Below are positions 19,311 through 27,013 of a stretch of DNA of 64,000 bases, piece by piece; position 1 is the stretch's first letter; each line of letters opens with the position of its first letter. The notes under the pieces are model-generated. The model was not told the origin of the DNA, did not search any database, and worked only from the letters and a program-made list of their open reading frames with translations. A program made the translations under genes and the position numbers. Origin of the DNA: JAVVHH01 sp963848035 (GTDB lineage Bacteria; Pseudomonadota; Alphaproteobacteria; Acetobacterales; Acetobacteraceae); contig CAWKCD010000001.1 in NCBI GenBank assembly GCA_963848035.1, positions 1,612,001 through 1,676,000 on the forward strand, in the 5' to 3' direction.

Positions 19311-19871
19311 TCAGGCTTTGCTGGCGTAGTATTCCGGCCAGGTGCGGCGCGCGACGTCGCTGCCATCGGCGTAGGCGAGGCACGAGTTGATCAGCGCCGG
19401 CCGCGTCGGGTTCTCCAGCGAGTTCGGCGCCGGAGTCGGCCGTTTGCGCTTGCCGAACATGGTCTGGAACGCGACGGTGCCCATCTGGCCTAGGAGCTCC
19501 CGCAAATGCGTGCAGCCCTTGGTGCCGCCGACACGCTCGTTCGCGGCCTTCAGGAATCCGCGCCCGACCACGAGCCCGGCCAGCGCGTCGAAATTCGGCG
19601 CCGCGGACGGGCAGGCGAGATAGGGACCGAACTCCGTCGATGCCTCGAACCGCTGGATCACCATGTTGTCGTCGATGGTCATACGCGCCAGCATCCGGTG
19701 CAGCGGCGTGCCCGGGTTGATCTCGCCGCGGTCCTGATTGCTGAACGAGTAGGTCTTGGTGTCGACGAGCGAGGCCTCGATATCGACCAGGCCGTCATCG
19801 CGGTGATAACCGCGGAGCGCGATGTCGCGCACATGGTTCAGACGTCGCGGCGCCGGGTCGCTCAGAGGCAT
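19311..19871 (-). CDS. DUF2889 family protein
   Basis: A 186-residue cytosolic protein with the DUF2889 pattern: LRGYHRDDGLVDIEASLVDTK near the N-terminus, PLHRMLARMTIDDNMVI in the middle and GGTKGCTHLRELLGQMGTVA in the C-terminal half. The last element holds the family's invariant cysteine-histidine pair. No biochemical function is established. It directly follows the deacylase-like gene on the same strand and is convergent with the phosphatase, whose stop is adjacent. Confidence 0.8.
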   Translation of the reverse strand: MPLSDPAPRRLNHVRDIALRGYHRDDGLVDIEASLVDTKTYSFSNQDRGEINPGTPLHRMLARMTIDDNMVIQRFEASTEFGPYLACPSAAPNFDALAGLVVGRGFLKAANERVGGTKGCTHLRELLGQMGTVAFQTMFGKRKRPTPAPNSLENPTRPALINSCLAYADGSDVARRTWPEYYASKA

Positions 19872-19880
19872 CGTGGATCC

Positions 19881-20832
19881 CTAGATGAAACGGGCCATGC
19901 GCACCGCGGTGTGGCCGCGGCTGGCGCGCAGGCTGGGCATGATGAGCAACGTGTCGTCATGCGGAGTGCGGATTTCGGTGTCGCCGTCCATCGCGATGAG
20001 GGTGTTGCGCTCCGGGATGACGTCGCCGCCGCGATAGGGTTGCACGAAGGTGAAGGCGCTGGTGACCGCGGTGACGGCGACCGTGACTTCGGCGCAGCGC
20101 GGGGTCGTCGAGGGCGGCGGCGGAGCGGGGGCCATGCCGGCGTAGCCCAGCATCGCTGCGACGCATTCCCGCAGCACGGTCGACGGTATCCTGGCGCCAG
20201 TGCTGTCCGGCCTCGACCAGGCAGGCCGAGGCTGCGCCCGGACCGGTGAAGCGCGGATAGTCGATCAGACGCGGGCCGGTGGCGTGGCCGCGGTCAGCGA
20301 CGATGAGGTCGGGGACGCCGAGCGCCAGCGCCAGGGCGCGGCCGCGTTCGCCGGGTCCGCACAGGATGAGCGGATCGCTTGGCCACAGCATCGAATGCAG
20401 GTCGAGCAGCAGGTCGGCGCTGTCCATGATCGGCCGCAATTCCCGGGCGCGGTCGAGCTCGCTGCTGCTGCGCGGACCGTCGAGCACGGCGGGATCCCAT
20501 ACGCGGTTCATATCCTCGTCGAGGAAGCGCGACGCGGTCGGCTGCGCGGCATCGAAGCGGGCATAGGCGGCGAGGTTGGCGAACACCAGGGTGAGGCAGC
20601 CGCACGCGGGCTCGATCGGCGCGCGCAGCATCTCGTCGAGCAGGATCCCGCCGGCGATCTCGTTGCCGTGCAGCAGACCCACGACCACGAGGTGCGGGCC
20701 GGTCCGCCGGCTGCGGAGCTGCGTGACGCCGGGCACGCCGATATTGCCGGGGAGCCACGGCCGGATATCGGGCGCTGCGAGCTCCACGGAGAAGTGCGGC
20801 ACGGCGCCGAAAGAGGAGACGGTAGAGCTCAT
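19881..20832 (-). CDS. Succinylglutamate desuccinylase/aspartoacylase-like zinc deacylase, one-base frame break near 20178
   Basis: An M14-type zinc amidohydrolase (about 316 aa when joined). Zinc-site motifs are LLHGNE (His, Glu) and LLLDLHSM (His), with DEDMNRVW between them and the catalytic VEAGQHW. After WRQDTVD the frame is lost at about 20178. Dropping one base restores VLRECVAAMLGYAGM and a C-terminal beta-domain (VQPYRGGDVIPERNTLIAMDG). ATG 20832 is the likely start, with another four codons upstream. The substrate, an N-acyl amino acid or similar, is not defined. Confidence 0.8.
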
Positions 20833-20917
20833 GAGCGCCCGCACTCTACAGGGCTGCGGAAGGTGGGCAACTCAGGGCCGCTGGCGCGGGTTCGCGACGC
20901 CTGTCTATAACGTCCGC

Positions 20918-22096
20918 GTGGAGCAGCATGCGGCCCGTCTTCACCTGCTGCATCGTGCATGGCGACTGTTGCCACAGCGCGCGCGCCGCGAGGTCGTGCT
21001 TCGCGCGAGTTGCTGGATCGCGCCGCAGCCGGATCGCCCCGCGCCGCCTGTGCGCCCCGGGATCGTGGTCGGCGGGGAGCTCGGGCGGGCGTCCGGCTTG
21101 GGGGAAGGGGCGCGGCTCACCCTGGCCGCGCTCGAGCAGGCGGGCGTGCCTGTTTGGCGGGCCGGCGACGAGGCGGCACCGGACGGGGCGCCCTTGCTGA
21201 TGCATGGGAACGCGCCGGGGCTACCGCTGGCGCTGATCGGCCTAGGGTCGCGGTCGGTGCGGAATCGAAAGATGATCGGCTACTGGTCGTGGGAGCTGCC
21301 GGTGGTGCCGACGTCTTGGCGGCGCGGGTTGGCTTTCGTGCACGAGGTCTGGGCGCCCTCGAGGTTCGCCGCCGCGGCGCTCGAAGCGCTCGTGCCGTCG
21401 GTCCGCGTCGTGCCGCATCCGGTCGCCGTGCGGCCGCCGGCGCCATCGGCGCTCGGCCGAGCCGATTTCGGCCTGCGCGAGGACGCGTTCGTCACCTTGC
21501 TGCGGTTTAGCCTCGCCTCCAGTTTCGAACGCAAAAATCCGCTCGGCGCGATCGAGGCGCATGCCCGAGCATTCGGAGACCGGCCCGACCGCGTGCTGCT
21601 GGTGCACGTGACGAACCCGCACCACTTCCCCGGCGATTACGCCCGGCTTGCCGAATGCGCGGCCGCTTGGTCCAATGTGGTCGTGAACACTCAGACGATG
21701 TCGCGCGCCGACGCCGAGGCCATGGTTGCGTGCTGCGACGTCGTGCTGTCGCTGCATCGGAGCGAGGGGTTCGGGCTGGTTCCCGCCGAGGCGATGATGC
21801 AGGGCAAGCCGGTGATCGCGACGGATTGGTCGGCGACCACGGAATACATGGACAGTTCGTGCGCCGCGCTGGTCCCGGCGCGGCTGGTGCCGGTGCGGGA
21901 TGCGCGCGGGGTGTATGCGGTGCCGGGCGCGATGTGGGCCGAACCCAGCATCGATGAAGCGGCCGAATGGCTGACGCGCCTGGCTGCGGACGCGACGTTG
22001 CGCGAATGGCTGGGAGCGGCTGGCCGGCGCGCGGTGCTGGATCGGTTGGGGCCCGGGAAGCTGCTCGAGGCGGTAACCGCCGGGCTTGGTCATTGA
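20918..22096 (+). CDS. Glycosyltransferase, GT4-like
   Basis: A 392-residue GT-B glycosyltransferase. The N-terminal domain shows GIVVGGELGRASGLGEGARL, a glycine-rich donor-side loop. The C-terminal domain has the E-x7-E motif SEGFGLVPAEAMMQGKPVIA near residue 290. The GTG at 20918 is the first plausible initiator; the frame is open upstream inside the antisense deacylase gene. It is coupled to the next glycosyltransferase by an overlap (TTG start inside its TGA). It probably assembles a cell-surface glycan. Confidence 0.85.
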   Translation: MEQHAARLHLLHRAWRLLPQRARREVVLRASCWIAPQPDRPAPPVRPGIVVGGELGRASGLGEGARLTLAALEQAGVPVWRAGDEAAPDGAPLLMHGNAPGLPLALIGLGSRSVRNRKMIGYWSWELPVVPTSWRRGLAFVHEVWAPSRFAAAALEALVPSVRVVPHPVAVRPPAPSALGRADFGLREDAFVTLLRFSLASSFERKNPLGAIEAHARAFGDRPDRVLLVHVTNPHHFPGDYARLAECAAAWSNVVVNTQTMSRADAEAMVACCDVVLSLHRSEGFGLVPAEAMMQGKPVIATDWSATTEYMDSSCAALVPARLVPVRDARGVYAVPGAMWAEPSIDEAAEWLTRLAADATLREWLGAAGRRAVLDRLGPGKLLEAVTAGLGH

Positions 22097-23173
22097 AGGT
22101 CCTGGTCTGGCAATGGGGGCGACGCGGCGCGGGGCCGCGTTACGCGGCCGAACTCGTCCGGGCGTTCAATCGGGATCCGTCGGTCACGGCCGTGCTCAGC
22201 CTGTCCGACCGGGCGGAGCTGCTGCAGACCCGCTCGCCGCCCGTCTGCGCCAAGCCCGTCGCGACGTATTCCAGTATAGCCGGGCTGGGGTTGAGATTGC
22301 TGACGGCGCCCGTTCTGGTCCCGGAACTGGCGCGATGGATCAGGCGTGAGCGCGTTGACATCGCGCTCTGTGCCATGCCGGCCGCGATGGACTTGGTCAT
22401 GGCGGCGGCGTTGCTGATCGCGCGCGTACCGTACGTCGTTGTCGTGCATGAGGCGGACCTGCATCCGGGCGACCGGTTCGCGCTGCAGATCCGGCTGCAG
22501 CGCTGGCTCGTCCGTGGCGCGCGAGGTCTTGTCGCGCTCAGTAGCCATGTCGCCGGCCGGGCCCGCGTGCTCGGCCTGGTCGGGAACAAGCCGCTGATGA
22601 TGGCGGCGCTGCCGCCGTTCCACTATGGGCACGATCTGCCGCCGCCGGGCGCGCATGGCGGCCGGCTGCGCTTACTCAGTTTCGGGCGCTTGCTGCCCTA
22701 CAAAGGATTGGACCTGCTGGCCGAGGCGTCTGGAGCGGCTCGGGGCCCGAGACGATCTCGAGGTGAGAGTCGTCGGCAGCGGACCCGAGAGCCCGACGCT
22801 CGACAGATTGAGGGCGCTGCCCGGCGTCACCGTCGAGAACCGATGGGTGTATGAAGAGGAGATGGCCGACGTGATGGGCTGGGCGGATGCGCTGGTGCTC
22901 TCGCACCGTGAGGCGAGCCAGAGCGGCGTGGCCGCGGCGGCGATCGCGGCGCGCCGCTGGGTGATCGCCACACGGGTCGGTGGGTTGGCCGAACAGCTCG
23001 GCAACGAGCCGACCGCGATCCTGTGCGAGCCTGACGGCGAGAGCGTGATGCACGCGATCCGCACCCTGCTCACCGTCGAGCGGACACCGCCGGAAACGGG
23101 CCCCGGCGCCGACGACGGCTGGCATCGCACGGCGCAGAAAATGGTCGAGGGGCTGCGTTCGATCGCGGGTTGA
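22093..23173 (+). CDS. Glycosyltransferase, GT4-like, one-base frame break at 22729
   Basis: The second glycosyltransferase of the pair (359 aa when joined). It starts KVLVWQWGRRGAGPRYAAEL and has the acceptor-domain hinge LLSFGRLLPYKGLDLLAEA. The sugar-nucleotide domain then reads EVRVVGSGPE and SHREASQSGVAAAAIAARR. The frame is lost at 22729. Removing that single T joins LLAEA to LERLGARDDLEV. TTG 22093 overlaps the stop of the previous gene. The acidic E-x7-E is partly replaced (EASQSGVAAAA), as in some GT4 members. Confidence 0.8.
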
Positions 23174-23174
23174 A

Positions 23175-23194
23175 CCCCCGGCTGAAGCCGGGGG
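23175..23194. terminator. Hairpin between the convergent glycosyltransferase and rhlE genes
   Basis: CCCCCGGC and GCCGGGGG form an 8-bp stem around a TGAA loop, located in the 27-bp gap between two convergent genes. There is no T-run, so its use as a bidirectional terminator is inferred from position. Confidence 0.5.
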
Positions 23195-23200
23195 AACGGA

Positions 23201-24337
23201 TCAGGCCGCCTGGGGCAGCCGTTCGTCGACCGGCAGGCGCGTACGGATCAGTTTCTCGATGCCGCGCAGGTTGGCCCGCTCGGTGCTATCGCAGAAGCTG
23301 ATCGCCACGCCCGCGTGACCGGCGCGCGCAGTGCGGCCGATGCGGTGGACGTAGGCTTCCGGCACGTTCGGCAGGTCGAAGTTGACGACGTGCGTGACGC
23401 CGTCGACGTCGATGCCGCGTGCGGCGATGTCGGTCGCGACGAGGACGCGGATGCGGCCTTCGCGGAAGGCGGCCAACGCCCGCTCGCGCTGCGGCTGGCT
23501 CTTGTTGCCGTGGATCGCGGCGGCCTTCTGACCGGCCGCTTCCAGATGCTGCGTCACCTTGTCGGCACCGTGCTTGGTGCGGGTGAAGACGAGCGTGCGC
23601 TCCATGCGGGCGTCGCGCAGGATCTCGGCCAAAACCTGCCGCTTGCGCGCGGCCTCGACGAAGATGACGCGCTGATCGACGCGCTCGGCCGTGGTGGCCA
23701 CGGGCGTGACGGCGACATGGACCGGGTCGCGCAGCATGCTGCCGGCGAGCGTGGAGATCTCCTTCGGCATGGTGGCCGAGAAGAACAGCGTCTGCCGCCG
23801 GTTCGAGATGTTGCTGACGATCTTGCGGATCGGGATGATGAAGCCGAGGTCAAGCATGTGATCGGCCTCGTCGAGCACCAGGATCTCGGTGCCGGCAACG
23901 GTGACGGAGCCTTCGCTCATATGGTCGAGCAAGCGGCCGGGGGTGGCGACCAGGATGTCGATCCCGCCGGCGACGGCCTGGATCTGGCGGCCCTTCGGCA
24001 CGCCGCCAAACATCAGCGCGGTGCGAAGACCTGTGTGACGGCCATAGGCGCGGAAGCTCTCGGCGATCTGGCTGGCCAGTTCGCGGGTGGGCGACAGCAC
24101 GAGCACGCGGCAGCCCTTGCGCAGCGGGGGCTTCTTGTCGGCCAGCAGGCGCTGCAGGATCGGCAGCGCGAACGCGGCGGTCTTGCCGGTGCCGGTCTGG
24201 GCAATGCCCTGCAGGTCGCGGCCCGCGAGGACATGCGGAATAGCTTGTGTTTGGATCGGAGTCGGGGCGGCGTAACCCTCGGTCTCCAACGCCTTGAGGA
24301 GCGGCGTGATCAGGCCGAGTTCAGCGAAACTTGTCAT
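23201..24337 (-). CDS. rhlE: DEAD-box ATP-dependent RNA helicase, RhlE-like
   Basis: A 378-residue RNA helicase core without long extensions. All motifs are present: Q motif (FAELGLITPLL, PTPIQTQAIP), I (AQTGTGKT), Ia (PTRELASQ), Ib (TPGRLLDH), II (DEAD), III (SAT), IV-V (LVFTRTKHGADK, ATDIAARGIDVDGV) and VI (HRIGRTARAG). It unwinds structured RNA in ribosome assembly or mRNA decay. ATG 24337 gives the standard MTSFAELGL start. About 200 bp upstream have no gene and could hold a long cold-regulated leader, though nothing specific is seen. Confidence 0.93.
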   Translation of the reverse strand: MTSFAELGLITPLLKALETEGYAAPTPIQTQAIPHVLAGRDLQGIAQTGTGKTAAFALPILQRLLADKKPPLRKGCRVLVLSPTRELASQIAESFRAYGRHTGLRTALMFGGVPKGRQIQAVAGGIDILVATPGRLLDHMSEGSVTVAGTEILVLDEADHMLDLGFIIPIRKIVSNISNRRQTLFFSATMPKEISTLAGSMLRDPVHVAVTPVATTAERVDQRVIFVEAARKRQVLAEILRDARMERTLVFTRTKHGADKVTQHLEAAGQKAAAIHGNKSQPQRERALAAFREGRIRVLVATDIAARGIDVDGVTHVVNFDLPNVPEAYVHRIGRTARAGHAGVAISFCDSTERANLRGIEKLIRTRLPVDERLPQAA

Positions 24338-24535
24338 AGGTATGGATGTGCTTTCGGATGCTCGCCCACCAATCGGGGGCGATGCGCAACGGTCTTCAGG
24401 GCCGTAAACCGGCGCGAAGAACTGAACGGGCACGCCATCAAGGCGAGCGTGCGAACAAACCGCGCAGATGCAGAATGGTGTTGCGGCGCAGCAAAGTCAA
24501 GCTGAAAGCCTTTTCCGCCTTCCAAACGCCGTTTT

Positions 24536-25078
24536 TCAGGGTGTCCGCGTGAAGTGTTCGGTCACTTCAGCGACGACGATGCCTAGCTTGGTGATGATCG
24601 TCCGGTTCAACATCGAACGGTCATCCTGCAGATACCACCATTGATCCATGCCGACGTTGGTCAGCGGATTGCCGGGGTACGGCGCCAGAGTCCAGGACCA
24701 GTGGAAACCTCGTCCGGCCGCCTCGCCATGCGCGGTGCCAACCATATCGTTGGCCGTCGCTTCGTAGCGGCCCGGTCCGACCCGGCGCATGTGCCAGTCG
24801 CGCTTGGTGGGCGTCTCGCGCCCAATCGTTACGATTTGGGGAAAATGTACTCCATTCGAACCCTCCGCCTCGCCGTGCCCTTCCGTCAAGACGATGTCGG
24901 TGGGTTCGCCGGACCGGTTCTCCATAACGCCCCAGGAACGGATTGATCCTCGGAAGAACTCCACCGGATCGAATGCCGGCCCGCCACTGGCAAATGACTG
25001 TATCGGCAGCGGCGAGGAGCAACCGAGCAGACCGAGCATCAGAGCAGAAGCCGCGGCCCGCCCGATTGGCGGCATCAA
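24536..25078 (-). CDS. DUF3833-like lipoprotein
   Basis: A predicted lipoprotein (180 aa) with signal and lipobox LGLLGCSSP, the lipidated cysteine being near residue 20. Its body contains FDPVEFFRGSIRSWGVMENRSG, RRVGPGRYEATANDMVG and a tryptophan-rich strand region, as in the DUF3833 family of envelope lipoproteins. Its start overlaps the stop of the upstream stress-domain gene by four bases, so the three genes from 26488 down to 24536 look like one operon. Confidence 0.75.
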   Translation of the reverse strand: MMPPIGRAAASALMLGLLGCSSPLPIQSFASGGPAFDPVEFFRGSIRSWGVMENRSGEPTDIVLTEGHGEAEGSNGVHFPQIVTIGRETPTKRDWHMRRVGPGRYEATANDMVGTAHGEAAGRGFHWSWTLAPYPGNPLTNVGMDQWWYLQDDRSMLNRTIITKLGIVVAEVTEHFTRTP

Positions 25079-25818
25079 GCGCCGCTTCGGTCGTGCGACG
25101 CGCCGATCTCTTCTTCCTGCAGCTCGACACGGTGCGCCTCGGGAGAACGCTCCGCGAGGTAGCTGCGGACCCGCGTCGGCCGGTTGGTCGGCTCGCGCCA
25201 GCCGACACGGAGGCGCTCTTCGACGATCCGGACGAAATGCGGCCTCGTGGTCACGTCGGGTGCCTGCGCCAGGACCTGCTCCTCCGCCGACATCGCGCGC
25301 GCAACGGTGTCAGGAATGCCGTACGTGTAGGTCGTCCCGGTCGGCGGTGTTTCAGCAGTGGTTGCCGCTATCGTCGGCGCCACCGGCTGGGCGGAGGCGG
25401 TCGTGAGCGGATTGGGCGCCATGTCGGCGCGGGTGAGCGGGGCGTGGTTCAGCTCGGCATGGCCGGGTTCGTCGCGCTCCTCGAGATCGATCGGGCCGCA
25501 GCCTTCCAGCACCTCGATCGCGGTCTCACGCTCGCTGACGCCCTGAGGATGCACGACGACGATCGTGCGCCCTTGGCTGACCGCGTCGCCCAGCCGCAAC
25601 GCGTCTTCGGTCGGCGCGAAAAGCCGACGCAGCGTGTCGAAGATCCCCTCGCTCGGTGGCTCCGGATCGGCCGGGTCACCGCCGAGCAGTTCGATCGCCT
25701 CAGCGGGCACCCCGGCACCGAGCAAGGCGTGCCGTGCAGCCTCGGCAAGCGGCCGCCGCTCGAATGCGGCGACCAGTTGCGTGTCGTGTCGTGAGGGGTC
25801 GAAGGGTTGGACGCTCAT
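25075..25818 (-). CDS. Stress-protein-like protein, paralogue A
   Basis: A 247-residue soluble protein. The N-terminal domain (residues 6-115: DPSRHDTQLVAAFERRPLAE, FAPTEDALRLGDAVSQGRTI, ERETAIEVLEGCGPIDLEE) resembles the flavin-less general-stress (YflT/17M-like) fold. The middle is a Pro/Thr/Ala-rich linker, and the C-terminus carries GWREPTNRPTRVRSYLAER. The gene upstream encodes a paralogue with the same architecture. No function is known. An envelope-stress or desiccation-type role is only a guess from the domain and the lipoprotein neighbour. Confidence 0.72.
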   Translation of the reverse strand: MSVQPFDPSRHDTQLVAAFERRPLAEAARHALLGAGVPAEAIELLGGDPADPEPPSEGIFDTLRRLFAPTEDALRLGDAVSQGRTIVVVHPQGVSERETAIEVLEGCGPIDLEERDEPGHAELNHAPLTRADMAPNPLTTASAQPVAPTIAATTAETPPTGTTYTYGIPDTVARAMSAEEQVLAQAPDVTTRPHFVRIVEERLRVGWREPTNRPTRVRSYLAERSPEAHRVELQEEEIGASHDRSGA

Positions 25819-25873
25819 CGGAAAGCCTCGCAGAACAACATCATAGCGCGCGAGGGCGGTCCGAGTTCGGTCG

Positions 25874-26488
25874 TCAGCGCCGCGGGGCGTTCATCCCGCT
25901 GCTCTCCACCCCGGGCGTGGCATTGGTCACGTCGCCGCCCGTGCCGAGACCCGTGCTGGGTCCGGTGCTGGGACGGTTGGCGATATAGCTGCGCACGCGG
26001 GACGCGGCCGTGGTCGGCTCGCGCTGGCCCACTCGACGTTCGCCGGCCGTGGCTGCGCCGGGCTGCGACATGCCTTCGTAACCGGCCTGCCGCCATTCCT
26101 CGAGCTTGGCGTCGAAATCGATCGGGTTGCTGTGCTCGAGCACCGTGATCAGCTTGTGCCTGTCGGTCTCGCCGGTCGGCGTGACGATCACCATGGCGTG
26201 GCCTCGGCCAATGGCGTGCTCGTAATGCGGATGATCCTCGGCGGAACTGAACAGGCTCATGAACGCCGTCAAGATCTGGTCCCCAGCACTCTGCTGCTCG
26301 GCCGGCGTCGTCGCCGTAGGCGCGCTCACGAGTTGGACCTGCGAGTCGGGAACGCCGGCGGCGCGCAGGGCATCGCGTGCACTGGCTGCTGCCGCATCGT
26401 CTTCGAACACGGCCACGATCTGGTTGTCGTGCCTGTCTGGGTCATAGAGGTGCGTGTCGTGGAGTGTCTGCGTAGTCGTGGAGCTCAT
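25874..26488 (-). CDS. Stress-protein-like protein, paralogue B
   Basis: A 204-residue paralogue of the next gene in the operon. It has DPDRHDNQIVAVFEDDAAAA at the N-terminus, FSSAEDHPHYEHAIGRGHAM in the middle of the domain, the KLITVLEHSNPIDFDAKLEE helix, then GQREPTTAASRVRSYIANR near the C-terminus and a short Ser/Thr/Gly tail. ATG 26488 (MSSTTT) is preferred; in-frame ATGs 3 and 11 codons earlier are possible. The 55-bp gap to paralogue A suggests duplication within an operon. Confidence 0.72.
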   Translation of the reverse strand: MSSTTTQTLHDTHLYDPDRHDNQIVAVFEDDAAAASARDALRAAGVPDSQVQLVSAPTATTPAEQQSAGDQILTAFMSLFSSAEDHPHYEHAIGRGHAMVIVTPTGETDRHKLITVLEHSNPIDFDAKLEEWRQAGYEGMSQPGAATAGERRVGQREPTTAASRVRSYIANRPSTGPSTGLGTGGDVTNATPGVESSGMNAPRR

Positions 26489-26623
26489 CGCCGTCATCCC
26501 GTGATTGTCGTGCCGTCCCACTGATCGGGAACGCTGGGATGAGAAGCGGTGGGGCGCGAGGCGGTTGCGCCTCGTGACGGGGAGTTGACGCTCGGGCGCC
26601 TTTCCCGCGCCGTAAAAGTGCTG

Positions 26624-26863
26624 CTAGGCTTCCTCGAGTTCGCGGATGCGCACCGGGCGCGGCGGCAGACGCGGGATGAGGCAGTCGGGCAGGGGCTTCT
26701 GACCGGTGATGGGCGAGGGCGGCGGCTTCAACGGGGTCGGGCCATCGCCTTCCCAGCCGCCATCGTCGCGTCGCTTCAGCTCGAATAACTCGCGCACCGC
26801 TAACGCCAACGGAACGCCGAACGTCAGCGTGCCGCTCAGCAACACAAACGTCGTGCCGTCCAT
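26624..26863 (-). CDS. Small membrane-anchored protein with proline-rich tail
   Basis: 79 residues: an N-terminal membrane segment (TTFVLLSGTLTFGVPLALAV) followed by a charged linker (RELFELKRRDDGGWEGDGP) and a proline-rich tail (PPPSPITGQKPLPD, PRLPPRPVRIREL). GGGGAGA lies about seven bases before ATG 26863, supporting translation. The codon pattern fits its neighbours. The protein is not recognised. The N-out/C-in anchor plus proline-rich tail could serve as a docking peptide, but this is unsupported. Confidence 0.6.
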   Translation of the reverse strand: MDGTTFVLLSGTLTFGVPLALAVRELFELKRRDDGGWEGDGPTPLKPPPSPITGQKPLPDCLIPRLPPRPVRIRELEEA

Positions 26864-27013
26864 CGTCGTGTCTCCCCGCATGTCCGCAGCATAGCTTAGG
26901 CACAGAGGCGGGGGGGTCGCATCAAGAATTTGAGCCTGTCCGACAGCGCCGGCGTGCCAGTTTCCTGCCATGATCACGGAGCAGTCTCGGGCAAGCTGCC
27001 AGGGTGTACTCCC

